From Prevotella ihumii (GTDB lineage: Bacteria; Bacteroidota; Bacteroidia; Bacteroidales; Bacteroidaceae): a DNA stretch of 64,000 bases. Below are positions 34,035 through 42,683 of the stretch, piece by piece (the stretch's first letter is position 1; each line of letters starts with the position of its first letter). The notes beneath the pieces were generated by a model. That model was not told where the DNA came from, did no database searches, and saw nothing but the letters and a program-made list of their open reading frames with translations. The position numbers were made by a program, and so were the translations under genes. Location: assembly GCF_900155655.1 (NCBI RefSeq), contig NZ_LT706987.1:2399466-2463465 (forward strand). The letters are read 5' to 3'.

Positions 34035-35855
34035 ATGAAGATAGAAGACCAAATAACAACCGCAGCACTCGCTGCCGTAAAGGAATTGTATGGCGCAGAG
34101 GTGCCTGCACAGATGATACAGTTGCAAAAGACGCGTACCGACTTCGAGGGTAATCTTACGCTCGTGGCTTTCCCATTGCTCAAAACTTCACGCAAGAAGC
34201 CTGAAGATACAGCGCAGGAAATAGGAACATACTTGAAAGCAAATTGTAAAGCGGTGGCAGACTTTAACGTGGTGAAGGGTTTCCTCAATCTTGTTATAGC
34301 TCCTGCTGCTTGGATAGGCTTGTTGAACGATATTCACGCTGATGAGAAATTTGGCGAAAAGCGTGCCACAGCAGACAGTCCGTTGGCAATGGTGGAATAT
34401 TCTTCGCCCAATACCAACAAGCCTTTGCACCTTGGACACGTGCGCAACAATCTTATTGGTTGGTCATTATCGCAGATTATGGAGGCAAACGGCTATAAGG
34501 TGGTGAAGACCAATATTGTGAACGACCGTGGTATTCATATCTGTAAGTCGATGTTGGCTTGGCTCAAATGGGGCGAAGGCATTACTCCTGAAAAGGCAGG
34601 CAAGAAGGGCGACCACCTCATTGGCGACTTCTATGTGGCTTTCGATAAGCATTATCGCGCTGAACTCAAGGCGTTGACAGAGCAATTCCTTGCTGAGGGA
34701 ATGACAGAAGATGCTGCTAAGGAGCGTGCAGAGAAGGAATCGCCGCTGATAAAGGAAGCTCACGAGATGTTGGTGAAATGGGAAGCTAACGACCCTGAAG
34801 TGCGTGCGCTTTGGAAAAAGATGAACAACTGGGTGTACGAGGGCTTTGATGAAACCTATAAAGCACTTGGCGTGGGCTTCGACAAGATATATTACGAAAG
34901 CAACACTTACCTTGAAGGAAAGAAGAAAGTAGAGGAAGGCTTGAAAAAGGGCTTGTTTATCCGCAAAGAAGACAACTCTGTGTGGGCAGACCTTACCAAT
35001 GAGGGCTTGGACCAAAAGCTTTTGCTCCGTAGCGATGGTACATCTGTGTATATGACACAAGACATTGGTACAGCAGATATGCGCTTTAAGGACTTCCCTA
35101 TCGATAAGATGATTTACGTTGTAGGCAACGAACAGAACTATCACTTCCAGGTGCTTTCTATCTTGCTCGACCGCTTAGGCTTCAAATGGGGTAAGGACTT
35201 GGTTCACTTCTCATACGGAATGGTGGAATTGCCTAACGGTAAGATGAAGAGCCGTGAGGGTACAGTAGTTGATGCTGACGATTTGGTGGCTTCAATGATT
35301 GAGAATGCGAAGACCTTGAGTGAAGACAAAGTGAACAAACTTGACAATATCACCGAAGAAGAGAAGAACGAAATAGCTCGGATTGTGGGAATGGGTGCGT
35401 TGAAATACTTTATCTTAAAGGTGGACGCACGTAAGAATATGCTTTTCAACCCTGAAGAGTCTATCGACTTCAATGGCAACACTGGTCCTTTTATTCAATA
35501 TACTTACGCTCGTATTCGCAGCATTCTTCGCAAGGCAGAAGCACAAAGCATAGCTGTGCCAGCTGTATTGGCTGACGATGCGCCATTGAACGAAAAAGAA
35601 ATAGCTTTGGTACAAAAGCTCAACGACTATGCAGCCGTTATCGCTCAGGCAGGCATCGATTACAGCCCAAGTGGCATTGCCAACTACTGCTACGAATTGA
35701 CTAAGGAGTTCAATCAGTTCTATCACGACTACAGCATTCTCAATGCTGACACCGAAGCAGAGAAGACCACACGCCTTGTCTTGGCACAGAATGTGGCTAA
35801 GATTATTAAGAATGGTATGGCACTCCTCGGTATCGAAGTTCCTGAACGTATGTAA
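34035..35855 (+). CDS. argS: Arginyl-tRNA synthetase
   Basis: 606 residues from the ATG at 34035 (MKIEDQITTAALAAV). Class I synthetase charging tRNA-Arg. The HIGH motif is in SSPNTNKPLHLGHVRNNLIG (PLHLGH), and a KMSKS-like loop is KMKSREGTVVDADDLV. The C-terminal anticodon-binding domain includes IQYTYARIRSILRKAE. The frame upstream to 33864 has no matching residues and precedes the -7 box, so it was excluded. A strong terminator follows at 35864, so the gene is probably monocistronic. Confidence 0.96.
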   Translation: MKIEDQITTAALAAVKELYGAEVPAQMIQLQKTRTDFEGNLTLVAFPLLKTSRKKPEDTAQEIGTYLKANCKAVADFNVVKGFLNLVIAPAAWIGLLNDIHADEKFGEKRATADSPLAMVEYSSPNTNKPLHLGHVRNNLIGWSLSQIMEANGYKVVKTNIVNDRGIHICKSMLAWLKWGEGITPEKAGKKGDHLIGDFYVAFDKHYRAELKALTEQFLAEGMTEDAAKERAEKESPLIKEAHEMLVKWEANDPEVRALWKKMNNWVYEGFDETYKALGVGFDKIYYESNTYLEGKKKVEEGLKKGLFIRKEDNSVWADLTNEGLDQKLLLRSDGTSVYMTQDIGTADMRFKDFPIDKMIYVVGNEQNYHFQVLSILLDRLGFKWGKDLVHFSYGMVELPNGKMKSREGTVVDADDLVASMIENAKTLSEDKVNKLDNITEEEKNEIARIVGMGALKYFILKVDARKNMLFNPEESIDFNGNTGPFIQYTYARIRSILRKAEAQSIAVPAVLADDAPLNEKEIALVQKLNDYAAVIAQAGIDYSPSGIANYCYELTKEFNQFYHDYSILNADTEAEKTTRLVLAQNVAKIIKNGMALLGIEVPERM

Positions 35856-35863
35856 GATTTGCC

Positions 35864-35904
35864 CGTTGTATCCCTTCTCGGAAGGGATACAACGAGCATT
35901 TTTT
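35864..35904 (+). terminator. Intrinsic terminator of argS
   Basis: CGTTGTATCCCTTC (35864-35877) pairs perfectly with GAAGGGATACAACG (35881-35894), followed by AGCA and six T. Confidence 0.93.
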
Positions 35905-35930
35905 ATACCTATAGCCTAATTTCATAATTA

Positions 35931-36126
35931 AACCCAAATCGGTCGTTAGAATGAGAATGTATTTTGCGATTATGTTGAGATTTATTTTGCATATATCAAA
36001 GGAGCATAGCGGGCTATGTGACTGCAGATATAGGTAAAATAAAGCCAAAATAAGGCAAAAGACAGCTCATAAGTTTCAAAAATAATAAAGTAAGCACCTA
36101 AACTGGTCTAATGACCGATTTGGGTT
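35931..36126 (+). repeat. B element, copy 3
   Basis: 196 bp with ends AACCCAAATCGGTCGTTAG and CTAATGACCGATTTGGGTT. It ends 9 bp before the start of the RNase H-like gene, so that gene's promoter would have to lie within or across the element. Confidence 0.92.
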
Positions 36127-36135
36127 AAAAAGCCA

Positions 36136-36597
36136 ATGTTAGAAAACCCTCCATCGTACCGCAATGATACTGTTTTATCACTTCCCACAGAAGTGTCCGC
36201 TTCCGCTTGGGCAGTAGATGCTGCTTGTTCGGGAAACCCCGGACCGATGGAATATCAGTGCATAGACCTTGCAACGGGGGGGCAGGAGTTTCATTTCGGA
36301 CCTGTTCTGGGTACAAACAACATTGGTGAATTTTTAGCTATTGTACACGCATTGGCATTGATGGAGCAGCGAGGAATTAAGGATAAAGTGATTTATAGCG
36401 ACTCGTACAATGCCATTTTGTGGGTCAAAAAGAAGAAGTGCAAGACCACTTTAGTGCGCAATGAAAAGACTGAAAAGCTGTATCAAATCATTGCACGAGC
36501 TGAACAGTGGCTACGTTCGCACGCTGTAACCACACCTATTATTAAATGGGAAACAAAGCTTTGGGGCGAAATACCTGCAGACTTCGGTCGCAAATAA
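36136..36597 (+). CDS. RNase HI-like protein
   Basis: 153 residues. The RNase H fold is recognisable: the first aspartate in AWAVDAACSGNPGPMEYQ (about residue 28), the glutamate in GTNNIGEFLAIVHALAL (about 63), the aspartate in VIYSDSYNAILWV (about 94), and a last acidic site near IPADFGRK at the C-terminus. It would cleave RNA in RNA/DNA hybrids. Bacteroidota homologues of this shape are often annotated as a ribonuclease H family protein. The start is 9 bp after a B element, which is tight; a TTG or downstream start is possible. Confidence 0.85.
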   Translation: MLENPPSYRNDTVLSLPTEVSASAWAVDAACSGNPGPMEYQCIDLATGGQEFHFGPVLGTNNIGEFLAIVHALALMEQRGIKDKVIYSDSYNAILWVKKKKCKTTLVRNEKTEKLYQIIARAEQWLRSHAVTTPIIKWETKLWGEIPADFGRK

Positions 36598-36655
36598 CCT
36601 CTTCTTATCTATTGTTCTCACCACTTATAGTGTACGAAAGTAAAGACTTCAGCCT

Positions 36656-37633
36656 CTAATATCTGCCTTTCAGCACCATTCTACGTGAAGCAAAAAGCAA
36701 CACAGTATAGATAATAGCTGCCGAAACTAAGCCACCGAAAACATCTACAAGGTAATGGGCTTGGATATAAACCGTAGCACAGCAGAGGAAGAAATAGAAA
36801 GGTAAGAGGCAATAGAGCAACCGCTTATTGCGACTATGCCACACCAACAACATACAAATGGTGCTTACACCAACGTGCGAACTTGGGAAAGCTGCCGTTG
36901 GACGTTCGCCTGCTTCTTTCGCATCTTCAACAAGTCGATAGAAGAAACCATCGGTATAACCTGGGCTTGGCAGGCAGTCCTGATGCGTATTGAAGTAGTC
37001 GTGAACATTAGGGAACACACCTTGCGCTATCTCTTTCAAGCCCACTGCCTTATAATAAAAGGTAGGTCCTGTTACGGGAACAAAGATGTAAATAATGTAA
37101 TAGATGAAGAATGAAGCCAACATAATAAAGGCTACACGTTCGAACTCTTGGTATTTATAAATGAAATAATAGAACACCGTGAGCGCAATCATAGGATAAT
37201 AAGCCGCATAACCCATATCGAACAGCTCGCTAAACACAGCATCGGGCAACTCTTTAGAGAAGTGGAGTGCAGGCTGACACCCAAACCACGCTTGTTCCCA
37301 TTGGGCAAAAAGATGGTCGAGGTTGGGGAAAAGGCGGTTAAACTCGTAAGTATCGGGATACCACCACGCCAACAATCCCAATTGAGCGGCTACTCTTACA
37401 AAGCGAGTAAACCTACACGGTGCTATGCGATAGACCAACCAAAGCGCAGCCGTCATAGCCACTACTTGCAGTCTACCAAAGATTAAGGCTTGCGGATTGT
37501 CCATCTTGGTGTAGAGAAAGAACACCATTACGAGCGTAAACACGAGGTAGGCAAGCATTGCCCACTCTAACGCCATCAATCCTTTTAGTGGTTTATTTTC
37601 TTTTCTAAAAAGGTCTACTATGAATTTTATCAT
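36656..37633 (-). CDS. PAP2-family membrane phosphatase/transferase
   Basis: 325 residues with about six membrane segments. The PAP2 motifs are AAFPSSHVGVST (PSxH) and YIQAHYLVDVFGG (HxxxD, second histidine and aspartate). The periplasmic loop before the first motif (about 205-240) is long. The shape is that of the PAP2_3 group, which includes inositol phosphorylceramide synthases of sphingolipid-making Bacteroidota; that specific role is a guess. It is 51 bp downstream of the epimerase gene on the same strand and is probably co-transcribed with it. Confidence 0.85.
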   Translation of the reverse strand: MIKFIVDLFRKENKPLKGLMALEWAMLAYLVFTLVMVFFLYTKMDNPQALIFGRLQVVAMTAALWLVYRIAPCRFTRFVRVAAQLGLLAWWYPDTYEFNRLFPNLDHLFAQWEQAWFGCQPALHFSKELPDAVFSELFDMGYAAYYPMIALTVFYYFIYKYQEFERVAFIMLASFFIYYIIYIFVPVTGPTFYYKAVGLKEIAQGVFPNVHDYFNTHQDCLPSPGYTDGFFYRLVEDAKEAGERPTAAFPSSHVGVSTICMLLVWHSRNKRLLYCLLPFYFFLCCATVYIQAHYLVDVFGGLVSAAIIYTVLLFASRRMVLKGRY

Positions 37634-37684
37634 CGTTTCTTTGTATTTGTTTTACGGTTTTAGAACATTTATATTCTCATCGTT

Positions 37685-38677
37685 TTAAAGCCATTTCTCA
37701 GCCTTATACCACGCAATGGTTTCTTTCACACCTCGCTGCAAGTCGTATTCGGGCTTGTAACCCAATTCCTTTCGGGCAGGTTCGATGTTGCATCTCCAAT
37801 TGCGTTGTTTCAGTATCTGAAACTTATCGCTGTTCAATGCCGAGATATTGCCTGTTGTTCTGCCAATAAAATCGCCAATGCACGTTATCACACGCAGCAC
37901 CCAAATGGGAGCTGTAATGCGTATCCACCACGGCTTACCCAATTCCTCGTGAATGAGATTGCTAAAGGTTTCGCTCTGATACACATTGCCGTCGGAAAGA
38001 AAATAGGCACGCTTGGAAGTTCCACGTGCCAAGGCAAGGAACACAGCCTGCACCACATCTTGCACATAAACAAAAGTGATGTCTTGCTGCTGATAACCCA
38101 CAGCAAAGTCGATATGTCCCTTTATGGATTTAGCCATCAAGAAATAATCTTTCTCGCGTGGGCCATAAACACCCGTAGGACGAAGAATAATGGTTGGAAG
38201 TTTCGATTTCTGCACCAATGCTTCTGCCTTTAGCTTGCTTTCGCCGTATGCCGTGTTGGGCTGAGGTTGGTCTGCTTCGTCTATATCTTGATAAGGTTGC
38301 TGCTCGTGGATAGCTCCAAAGATGCTCAAACTTGACAGATATACAAACCTTTCCACAGGCATTGCCAATGCTACGATAGCGTTAAGAAAGTTCTTAGTGC
38401 CATCGGTATTGTTGCGGAAGAAGTCTTCACGATGCAAACACTTGGTTGCACCTGCTGCGTGAACAATATAATCGAACTTGTGGGGACGAAGTTGTTCACA
38501 GAGTTTCGCCTCTGATGAGAAGTCCAACTCTATGAAATGAATACGTGGGTCTTGCAAGTATTTGCGTGACGAACTTGCCCTTACGGCTGCCCAAGTTTCC
38601 ATTCCTAACTGCAAAGCTTGTTCTACAATAAACGAGCCGATGAAGCCTGATGCTCCTGTAATTAGTATCTTTTTCAT
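37685..38677 (-). CDS. NAD-dependent epimerase/dehydratase family protein
   Basis: 330 residues from the ATG at 38677 (MKKILITGASGFIGSF). A longer frame from 38788 runs through the promoter and was rejected. An extended SDR with the GxxGxxG dinucleotide motif (TGASGFIGS), catalytic YGESKLKAE with Tyr and Lys, and RPTGVYGPREKDYF. The substrate is unknown; relatives act on nucleotide sugars or 3-beta-hydroxysteroids. A minus-strand TATCTTTG at 38699-38706 supports the start. It is divergent from rnr and upstream of a PAP2 gene, which could fit a lipid or glycan modification role. Confidence 0.88.
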   Translation of the reverse strand: MKKILITGASGFIGSFIVEQALQLGMETWAAVRASSSRKYLQDPRIHFIELDFSSEAKLCEQLRPHKFDYIVHAAGATKCLHREDFFRNNTDGTKNFLNAIVALAMPVERFVYLSSLSIFGAIHEQQPYQDIDEADQPQPNTAYGESKLKAEALVQKSKLPTIILRPTGVYGPREKDYFLMAKSIKGHIDFAVGYQQQDITFVYVQDVVQAVFLALARGTSKRAYFLSDGNVYQSETFSNLIHEELGKPWWIRITAPIWVLRVITCIGDFIGRTTGNISALNSDKFQILKQRNWRCNIEPARKELGYKPEYDLQRGVKETIAWYKAEKWL

Positions 38678-38698
38678 TAAAATATTGTGAAACGCTTG

Positions 38699-38706
38699 CA
38701 AAGATA
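38699..38706 (-). promoter_or_regulatory. -7 box of the epimerase gene
   Basis: TATCTTTG on the minus strand, 21 bases before the ATG at 38677. It decides the start over the upstream in-frame ATG at 38788. Confidence 0.6.
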
Positions 38707-38753
38707 CAAACTTTTTCGTTACTTTGTCATTACAATCAAAGTGCAATTTAGTT

Positions 38754-41078
38754 ATGGGCAAAGAAAAGAAAGGTAAGAAACGACTCAATAAAGTTCAGAT
38801 GGCAGAGTTGCTGACATCATTTTTCTCACAGCAACCGGGCGAAACATTCAGTTTTAAACAGATTTTTCGTGCCTTAAAACTCACCACTCACCCAGCCAAG
38901 ATGTTGGCAATAGACGTGATGGAAGAGATGGCTTGGGATGACTTCCTTGCAAAGGTGGGCGAAAGTGCTTACACCCTTAATACCAAAGGACAGGTGCAAG
39001 AAGGCGTTTTCCTGCGCAAATCGAATGGCAAGAACTCGTTTCTTCCTGACGAGGGAACACCTATCTTTATTTCCGAACGCAACTCTATGGCTGCTTTCCA
39101 TGGAGATAGGGTGCGTGTACAGCTATTAGCACGCCGAGAAAACCATATCAAGGAAGGTATGGTTATCGAAATATTGCAACGCAAGAAAGACACTTTCGTC
39201 GGCAGACTGCAAGTGGAAACGGACATAGCTTTCCTTATTACACAGGAAAACCTCTTTGTTCACGACATTCTTATTCCTAAAAAGGCTCTCCACGGTGGAA
39301 AGACTGACGACAGGGCATTGGTGAAAATCACCAAATGGCCCGATGCACAGCACAAAAACCTTGTAGGCGAAGTGGTTGATGTATTAGGTCAGGCAGGCGA
39401 CAACGACGTGGAAATGAATACCATACTTGCCCAATACGGCTTGCCTTATAAATATCCAAAGGCTGTAGAAGAAGCGGCTGAAAAGATAAGTAGTGAGATT
39501 ACCCCACAAGACTTTGCCGAACGTGAAGACTTCCGCAACGTTTGGACTTGCACCATCGACCCTCGCGATGCCAAGGACTTTGACGATGCCTTGTCGCTGC
39601 GCAAGTTGGAAAGCGGATTGTGGGAAGTGGGTGTACACATTGCCGATGTTTCGCACTACGTAAAGCAAGGCGACATCATCGACCGTGAAGCGCAGAAGCG
39701 TGCCACATCTATCTATCTTGTGGACAGAACCATTCCGATGCTGCCCGAACGTTTGTGCAACTTCATCTGTTCATTGCGTCCGAACGAAGAAAAGTTGGCT
39801 TATAGTGCCATCTTCGACCTTGACGACGAGGCTAATATACACAATTTCAGAGTGGTACACACCATCATCAAGAGCAACAGACGCTACGCTTACGAAGAGG
39901 CACAACAACTTTTGGAGGACAACGGTGTAGTGGACGGAACTGGCGAACCAGCTCCTAAACTCAAAAAGGGCGAAACGTACAAGGGAGAGTTTGCCGATAA
40001 GATTATTACGCTCGACCGTCTTGCCAAGCTCATTCGAAAAGAACGATTTAAGAGTGGTAGCGTGAAGTTTGATTCGGAGGAACTCCACTTCGATATAGAT
40101 GAAACAGGAAAACCTACTCGGGCTTACTTTAAGCGATCTAAAGACGCCAACAAGCTCATCGAAGAGTTTATGCTTTTGGCCAATCGCTATGTGGCACAAA
40201 GCATAGGAAAGGTAGCTAAGGGCAAGAAGGCCAAGACCCTTCCTTATCGTGTGCACGACAATCCAGACCCTCAAAAGTTTGAGAACCTGCGCCAATTCAC
40301 AGCCAAATTTGGCTATAAGCTCAAGTCGTCAAGCACAAAGGGGGCTACTGCACGTGCGTTGAACGCCTTAATGGACGAGGTAGAGGGCAAACGAGAGGCA
40401 AAAGTGATACAGACCATCGCCCTACGCTCAATGATGAAGGCGAAATACACCACCCACAACATTGGACACTTCGGACTTGCATTCGACTATTATACACACT
40501 TCACATCGCCTATTCGTCGCTATCCCGACACAATGGTGCATCGTTTGCTCACCCGATATGCAGCGGGCGGTCGGTCGGTGAACCAAGACGCAACCGAGGA
40601 GTTGTGCGAACACTGCTCGGATATGGAGCAAGTGGCTCAAAATGCCGAACGTGACAGCATAAAATACAAGATGGTAGAATTTATGGGCGACCACCTTGGC
40701 GAATGTTACGATGCACATATCAGCGGTATTCAGAGCTTTGGTATCTATGCCGAAATAGACGAAAACCACTGCGAGGGTATGATACCTATGCGCGACTTGG
40801 ACGATGATTACTACGAGTTTGATGAGAAAAACTACTGCCTTGTAGGGCGTCGCCGTCACCACATTTACCAATTGGGCGACCCTATCCGTATAAAGGTGGC
40901 ACGTGCCAACCTTGAGCGCAAGCAGTTAGACTTCACCTTGGCAGACGATGTAGAAGGGTCTAAACTGCATCCTATTGGCGAGAATAAGCCTACAAAATCG
41001 CACGCTGCATCGAACGGAAAGGCAAGTGCAGGAAGTAAAGGCAAGTCTGCCAAAAGAGGCAAAAGCCGTCACAGATAA
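38754..41078 (+). CDS. rnr: Ribonuclease R
   Basis: 774 residues from the ATG at 38754 (MGKEKKGKKRLNKVQ); a TTG at 38724 is less likely. RNase R is a 3'-5' exoribonuclease that degrades structured RNA. Order of parts: a basic N-terminus and helix-turn-helix-like segment (about 1-70), cold-shock domains, the RNB catalytic domain with TIDPRDAKDFDDALSLRK holding the metal-binding aspartates, FTSPIRRYPDTMVHRLL (the RNB C-terminal signature), and an S1 domain with YDAHISGIQSFGIYAEI. The tail is basic and low-complexity (GKSAKRGKSRHR). The next gene starts on the base after its stop codon. Confidence 0.95.
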   Translation: MGKEKKGKKRLNKVQMAELLTSFFSQQPGETFSFKQIFRALKLTTHPAKMLAIDVMEEMAWDDFLAKVGESAYTLNTKGQVQEGVFLRKSNGKNSFLPDEGTPIFISERNSMAAFHGDRVRVQLLARRENHIKEGMVIEILQRKKDTFVGRLQVETDIAFLITQENLFVHDILIPKKALHGGKTDDRALVKITKWPDAQHKNLVGEVVDVLGQAGDNDVEMNTILAQYGLPYKYPKAVEEAAEKISSEITPQDFAEREDFRNVWTCTIDPRDAKDFDDALSLRKLESGLWEVGVHIADVSHYVKQGDIIDREAQKRATSIYLVDRTIPMLPERLCNFICSLRPNEEKLAYSAIFDLDDEANIHNFRVVHTIIKSNRRYAYEEAQQLLEDNGVVDGTGEPAPKLKKGETYKGEFADKIITLDRLAKLIRKERFKSGSVKFDSEELHFDIDETGKPTRAYFKRSKDANKLIEEFMLLANRYVAQSIGKVAKGKKAKTLPYRVHDNPDPQKFENLRQFTAKFGYKLKSSSTKGATARALNALMDEVEGKREAKVIQTIALRSMMKAKYTTHNIGHFGLAFDYYTHFTSPIRRYPDTMVHRLLTRYAAGGRSVNQDATEELCEHCSDMEQVAQNAERDSIKYKMVEFMGDHLGECYDAHISGIQSFGIYAEIDENHCEGMIPMRDLDDDYYEFDEKNYCLVGRRRHHIYQLGDPIRIKVARANLERKQLDFTLADDVEGSKLHPIGENKPTKSHAASNGKASAGSKGKSAKRGKSRHR

Positions 41079-41921
41079 ATGAAATGTAAACGACTGACAA
41101 GCATTGCTCTAATGCTTCTCCTTGTTGCTCTTACCCTTCAGGGGCAGGAGCAACAATTTGTACGCTTGAAAGGCTACTATCGGGTTTATCAAGCCACAAA
41201 TGCTATGCTTGCATACTTTATTGATGGTATGGTAGAAATGTATGTTCCGATAGCCGACACTTCACAATCTTCTTCTTCCACAACCCACGCTCGTTCTACC
41301 TTTGTAGACCGAAAATTTCTTGGCGAACGTCGTTGCAAAGCTCCGCAAGCCAATGGTGACGAAACGTTTGTGCGTATGAATATGCCTCAATTGGAAACTA
41401 TTCCACTTGTCGAAAGTATCAATAGCGAGGAATACTCTACACGAAACAATGGTGACGTGTACCGATGGGCTGACAAGTGTGGACAAATAAACCACCACAG
41501 ATTGGACAATGAGCCACACACAAACACAGGACTGACCATAGAAATAGACAATCTTGCAGGGCAACCCAACCACGAATTGGAGCTGAACCAACTGAAAATG
41601 TATGGCATCGTAGCAAGAATGACAGCTTTTGAGGAAAGCGAAACCTATGCAGAACAAAACGCTCGTAACTATACCTTGGCTGACTTGCACGCAGCCCATA
41701 AGCATCAAACCTTTATGGCACACTACCGTGGCGAGGACGAAGATGAACAGATAGATGTTTGGAGCGACTTCTTTGTAACCGACAAAATGGTGATTTCGGA
41801 ACGTGAAATGAAACGAATAAAGAAAGAAAAGCCCCAAAGTCGCACCTTCACCATTCCCTCTTCTGTGCCACAATTAGAAGAGAACATAGCTGAAGCGTGG
41901 GCAAAGATGGTGGAATACTAA
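41079..41921 (+). CDS. Secreted hypothetical protein
   Basis: 280 residues. The N-terminus is a signal peptide (LTSIALMLLLVALTLQG, cleavage probably before QEQQ). The rest is soluble and polar, with no domain I recognise. It has FVRLKGYYRVYQATNAMLAYFIDGMVEMYVP (about 25-55, read in two pieces), which hints at a beta-rich region monitoring a computed field, but nothing firm. The start ATG directly follows the rnr stop, so it is translated from the same mRNA, an unusual partner for an RNase. Confidence 0.75.
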   Translation: MKCKRLTSIALMLLLVALTLQGQEQQFVRLKGYYRVYQATNAMLAYFIDGMVEMYVPIADTSQSSSSTTHARSTFVDRKFLGERRCKAPQANGDETFVRMNMPQLETIPLVESINSEEYSTRNNGDVYRWADKCGQINHHRLDNEPHTNTGLTIEIDNLAGQPNHELELNQLKMYGIVARMTAFEESETYAEQNARNYTLADLHAAHKHQTFMAHYRGEDEDEQIDVWSDFFVTDKMVISEREMKRIKKEKPQSRTFTIPSSVPQLEENIAEAWAKMVEY

Positions 41922-42147
41922 TTGGATGAAAGGCTCAAATCGTATTCCATTATTTTTTAACCACTACCCCACTCCCTTCCCCCAATAAGTCCTAACAAGC
42001 CTTTCGCTTATTCTTTTCCATATTTCTCCTTAACCAAGCAATTGTGTTAAAACCACCCTTCATATTTCCAATCAATAGCGTCAAGGGCTGTTATTTCGAA
42101 AACTACCTCCACTAAAACAAAGCACACCCAAAAGAGGAGCACCTTTA
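41922..42147. other. Gap with no visible feature
   Basis: Between the secreted protein stop and the first of two A elements I see neither gene nor clear terminator. The sequence is C-rich on the + strand in places (CCACTACCCCACTCCC near 41960). Confidence 0.4.
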
Positions 42148-42344
42148 ATCCCAAATCGGTCGTTAGACTTCTTCGAGATTTGCGAGCTTATTTTGAGCTA
42201 TTTTTGGTTGTTTTTGAAGACGTTTAGCGAGCTAAACAACTGAAAAAACAAACGAAAAGAGCCAAAATAAGGTGCAAAGACGAAGAAAAGCATAACAGCT
42301 AAACGCTTTAAAAAGCCTTTGCGGGCTAATGAGCGATTTGGGTT
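42148..42344 (-). repeat. A element, copy 3 (reverse)
   Basis: 197 bp, ATCCCAAATCGGTCGTTAG to CTAATGAGCGATTTGGGTT, in reverse orientation relative to copy 1, with core GTTTAGC-GA-GCTAAAC. Confidence 0.92.
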
Positions 42345-42345
42345 T

Positions 42346-42542
42346 AACCCAAATCGGTTGTTAGACTTCTTCGAGATTTGCGAGCTTATTTTGAGCTATT
42401 TTTGGTTGTTTTTGAAGACGCTTAGCGAGCTAAACAACTGAAAAAACAAACGAAAAGAGCCAAAATAAGGTGCAAAGACGAAGAAAAGCATAACAGCTAA
42501 ACGCTTTAAAAAGCCTTTGCGGGCTAATGAGCGATTTGGGTT
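42346..42542 (-). repeat. A element, copy 4 (reverse, tandem with copy 3)
   Basis: 197 bp, AACCCAAATCGGTTGTTAG to CTAATGAGCGATTTGGGTT. It starts one base after copy 3 ends, in the same orientation, and is nearly identical. It differs from copy 3 at several positions, including GCTTAGC in place of GTTTAGC on one arm of the core. Confidence 0.92.
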
Positions 42543-42609
42543 AATATGTATTGCAAATACTTGTTGCTAATATTCATCATTCTATCTGTTCTGTTATAAA
42601 GGGTGATAT

Positions 42610-42650
42610 ACAACAAAAGGCAGATACCCACGAGGAATATCTGCCTTTGT
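42610..42650 (-). terminator. Intrinsic terminator of secDF
   Basis: AAAGGCAGATA (42616-42626) pairs with TATCTGCCTTT (42638-42648); on the minus strand the hairpin is followed by TTTTGTTG. It lies 34 bp past the secDF stop and has a T-rich flank on the + side too. Confidence 0.85.
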
Positions 42651-42683
42651 TTAAAGTGTTATTATTCTCAAAGTAATAAGAAC

